Shown here: positions 6,281 to 6,523 of the stretch, piece after piece | How positions within the stretch are numbered: the first letter of the stretch is position 1 | How the letters are laid out: the number at the start of each line of letters is the position of its first letter | Origin: Ruminococcaceae bacterium UBA6842 | Lineage (GTDB): Bacteria > Bacillota > Clostridia > Oscillospirales > Acutalibacteraceae | Direction of reading: 5' to 3' | DNA: 6,523 nucleotides | Assembly: GCA_002451855.1 (NCBI GenBank) | Contig: DKDS01000080.1 | Location: 6,016 to 12,538 of the forward strand | Made by a program: the position numbers and the translations under genes | Notes under the pieces: model-generated | The model's input: the letters and a program-made list of their open reading frames with translations, nothing else | The model's database searches: none | Told to the model about the DNA's origin: nothing

Positions 6281-6523
6281 TCTGTCTTTAAATTTATTGC
6301 TTCTTACCGGATGGCGAAGCTTACGCAGAGCCTTTGCCTCTATCTGACGGATTCGCTCTCTTGTTACATTGAATTCCGTTCCGACCTCTTCAAGCGTATG
6401 GCATCTGCCGTCCTGAAGTCCGAAACGCAGGCGTATAACGGATTCCTCTCTCGGAGTAAGGGTTTTAAGAACTCCGTCAATATCCTCGTTCGTAATTGTT
6501 TTAAGAGCCGCCTCATCGGGGGC
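6278..6523 (-). CDS. rpoD: Housekeeping RNA polymerase sigma factor RpoD/SigA, C-terminal part only
   Basis: Eighty-one C-terminal residues and the TAA stop are inside the window; the start and regions 1-3 lie beyond the right edge. The visible part is region 4: LTPREESVIRLRFGL (22-36, region 4.1) and the helix-turn-helix TLEEVGTEFNVTRERIRQIE (43-62, region 4.2) that reads the -35 element, followed by the typical tail ALRKLRHP. The near-exact match to the primary sigma signature, including RERIRQIEAKALRKLR, separates it from alternative sigma factors. In Firmicutes rpoD often follows dnaG; that gene would lie outside the window. Two small genes follow in the same direction with touching junctions and are probably co-transcribed. 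Confidence 0.97.
   Translation of the reverse strand, partial: APDEAALKTITNEDIDGVLKTLTPREESVIRLRFGLQDGRCHTLEEVGTEFNVTRERIRQIEAKALRKLRHPVRSNKFKDR

Overview
The window looks like chromosomal DNA of a Gram-positive, low-to-moderate G+C anaerobe of the class Clostridia (Oscillospiraceae/Ruminococcaceae type). This rests on a class II galT, a clostridial-type SPSTQ amidase with an SH3 tail, a TSCPD protein directly behind the housekeeping sigma factor, strong GGAG-type ribosome binding sites, frequent TTG/GTG starts, and heavy use of ATA and CTT codons. The species call is inference. Both ends cut through genes: a CapA-family protein on the left and rpoD on the right. I see no rRNA, tRNA, CRISPR array, insertion sequence or phage structural gene.

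Layout. (1) 1-924, minus strand: a membrane-anchored CapA-like protein whose C-terminus lies beyond the left edge. (2) 925-1089: a divergent intergenic region that holds an exact-consensus sigma-70 promoter (TTGACA, 17 bases, TATAAT) driving the next unit. (3) 1090-3504, plus strand: class II galactose-1-phosphate uridylyltransferase (galT), followed with zero spacing by an AEC-family membrane transporter. (4) 3508-4242, minus strand: an N-acetylmuramoyl-L-alanine amidase with a C-terminal SH3-like domain, convergent with the transporter and only 3 bases from it. (5) 4374-5405, plus strand: an integral membrane O-acyltransferase, closed by a very strong intrinsic terminator at 5411-5455. (6) 5463-6523, minus strand: a tightly packed unit reading rpoD, then a small TSCPD protein, then an unknown 181-residue protein; their junctions share bases.

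How the parts fit. The CapA-like protein, the amidase and the acyltransferase all point to the cell envelope (surface polymer or peptidoglycan), but each has its own orientation and they do not form one operon. galT plus the AEC transporter is a two-gene unit linking galactose (Leloir) metabolism to a carrier of unknown substrate. The rpoD unit is core housekeeping with two poorly understood passengers. I found no convincing wholly new system. The items most worth a second look are the amidase with its non-canonical zinc site and no signal peptide, the two small genes co-transcribed with rpoD, and the perfect promoter in front of galT.
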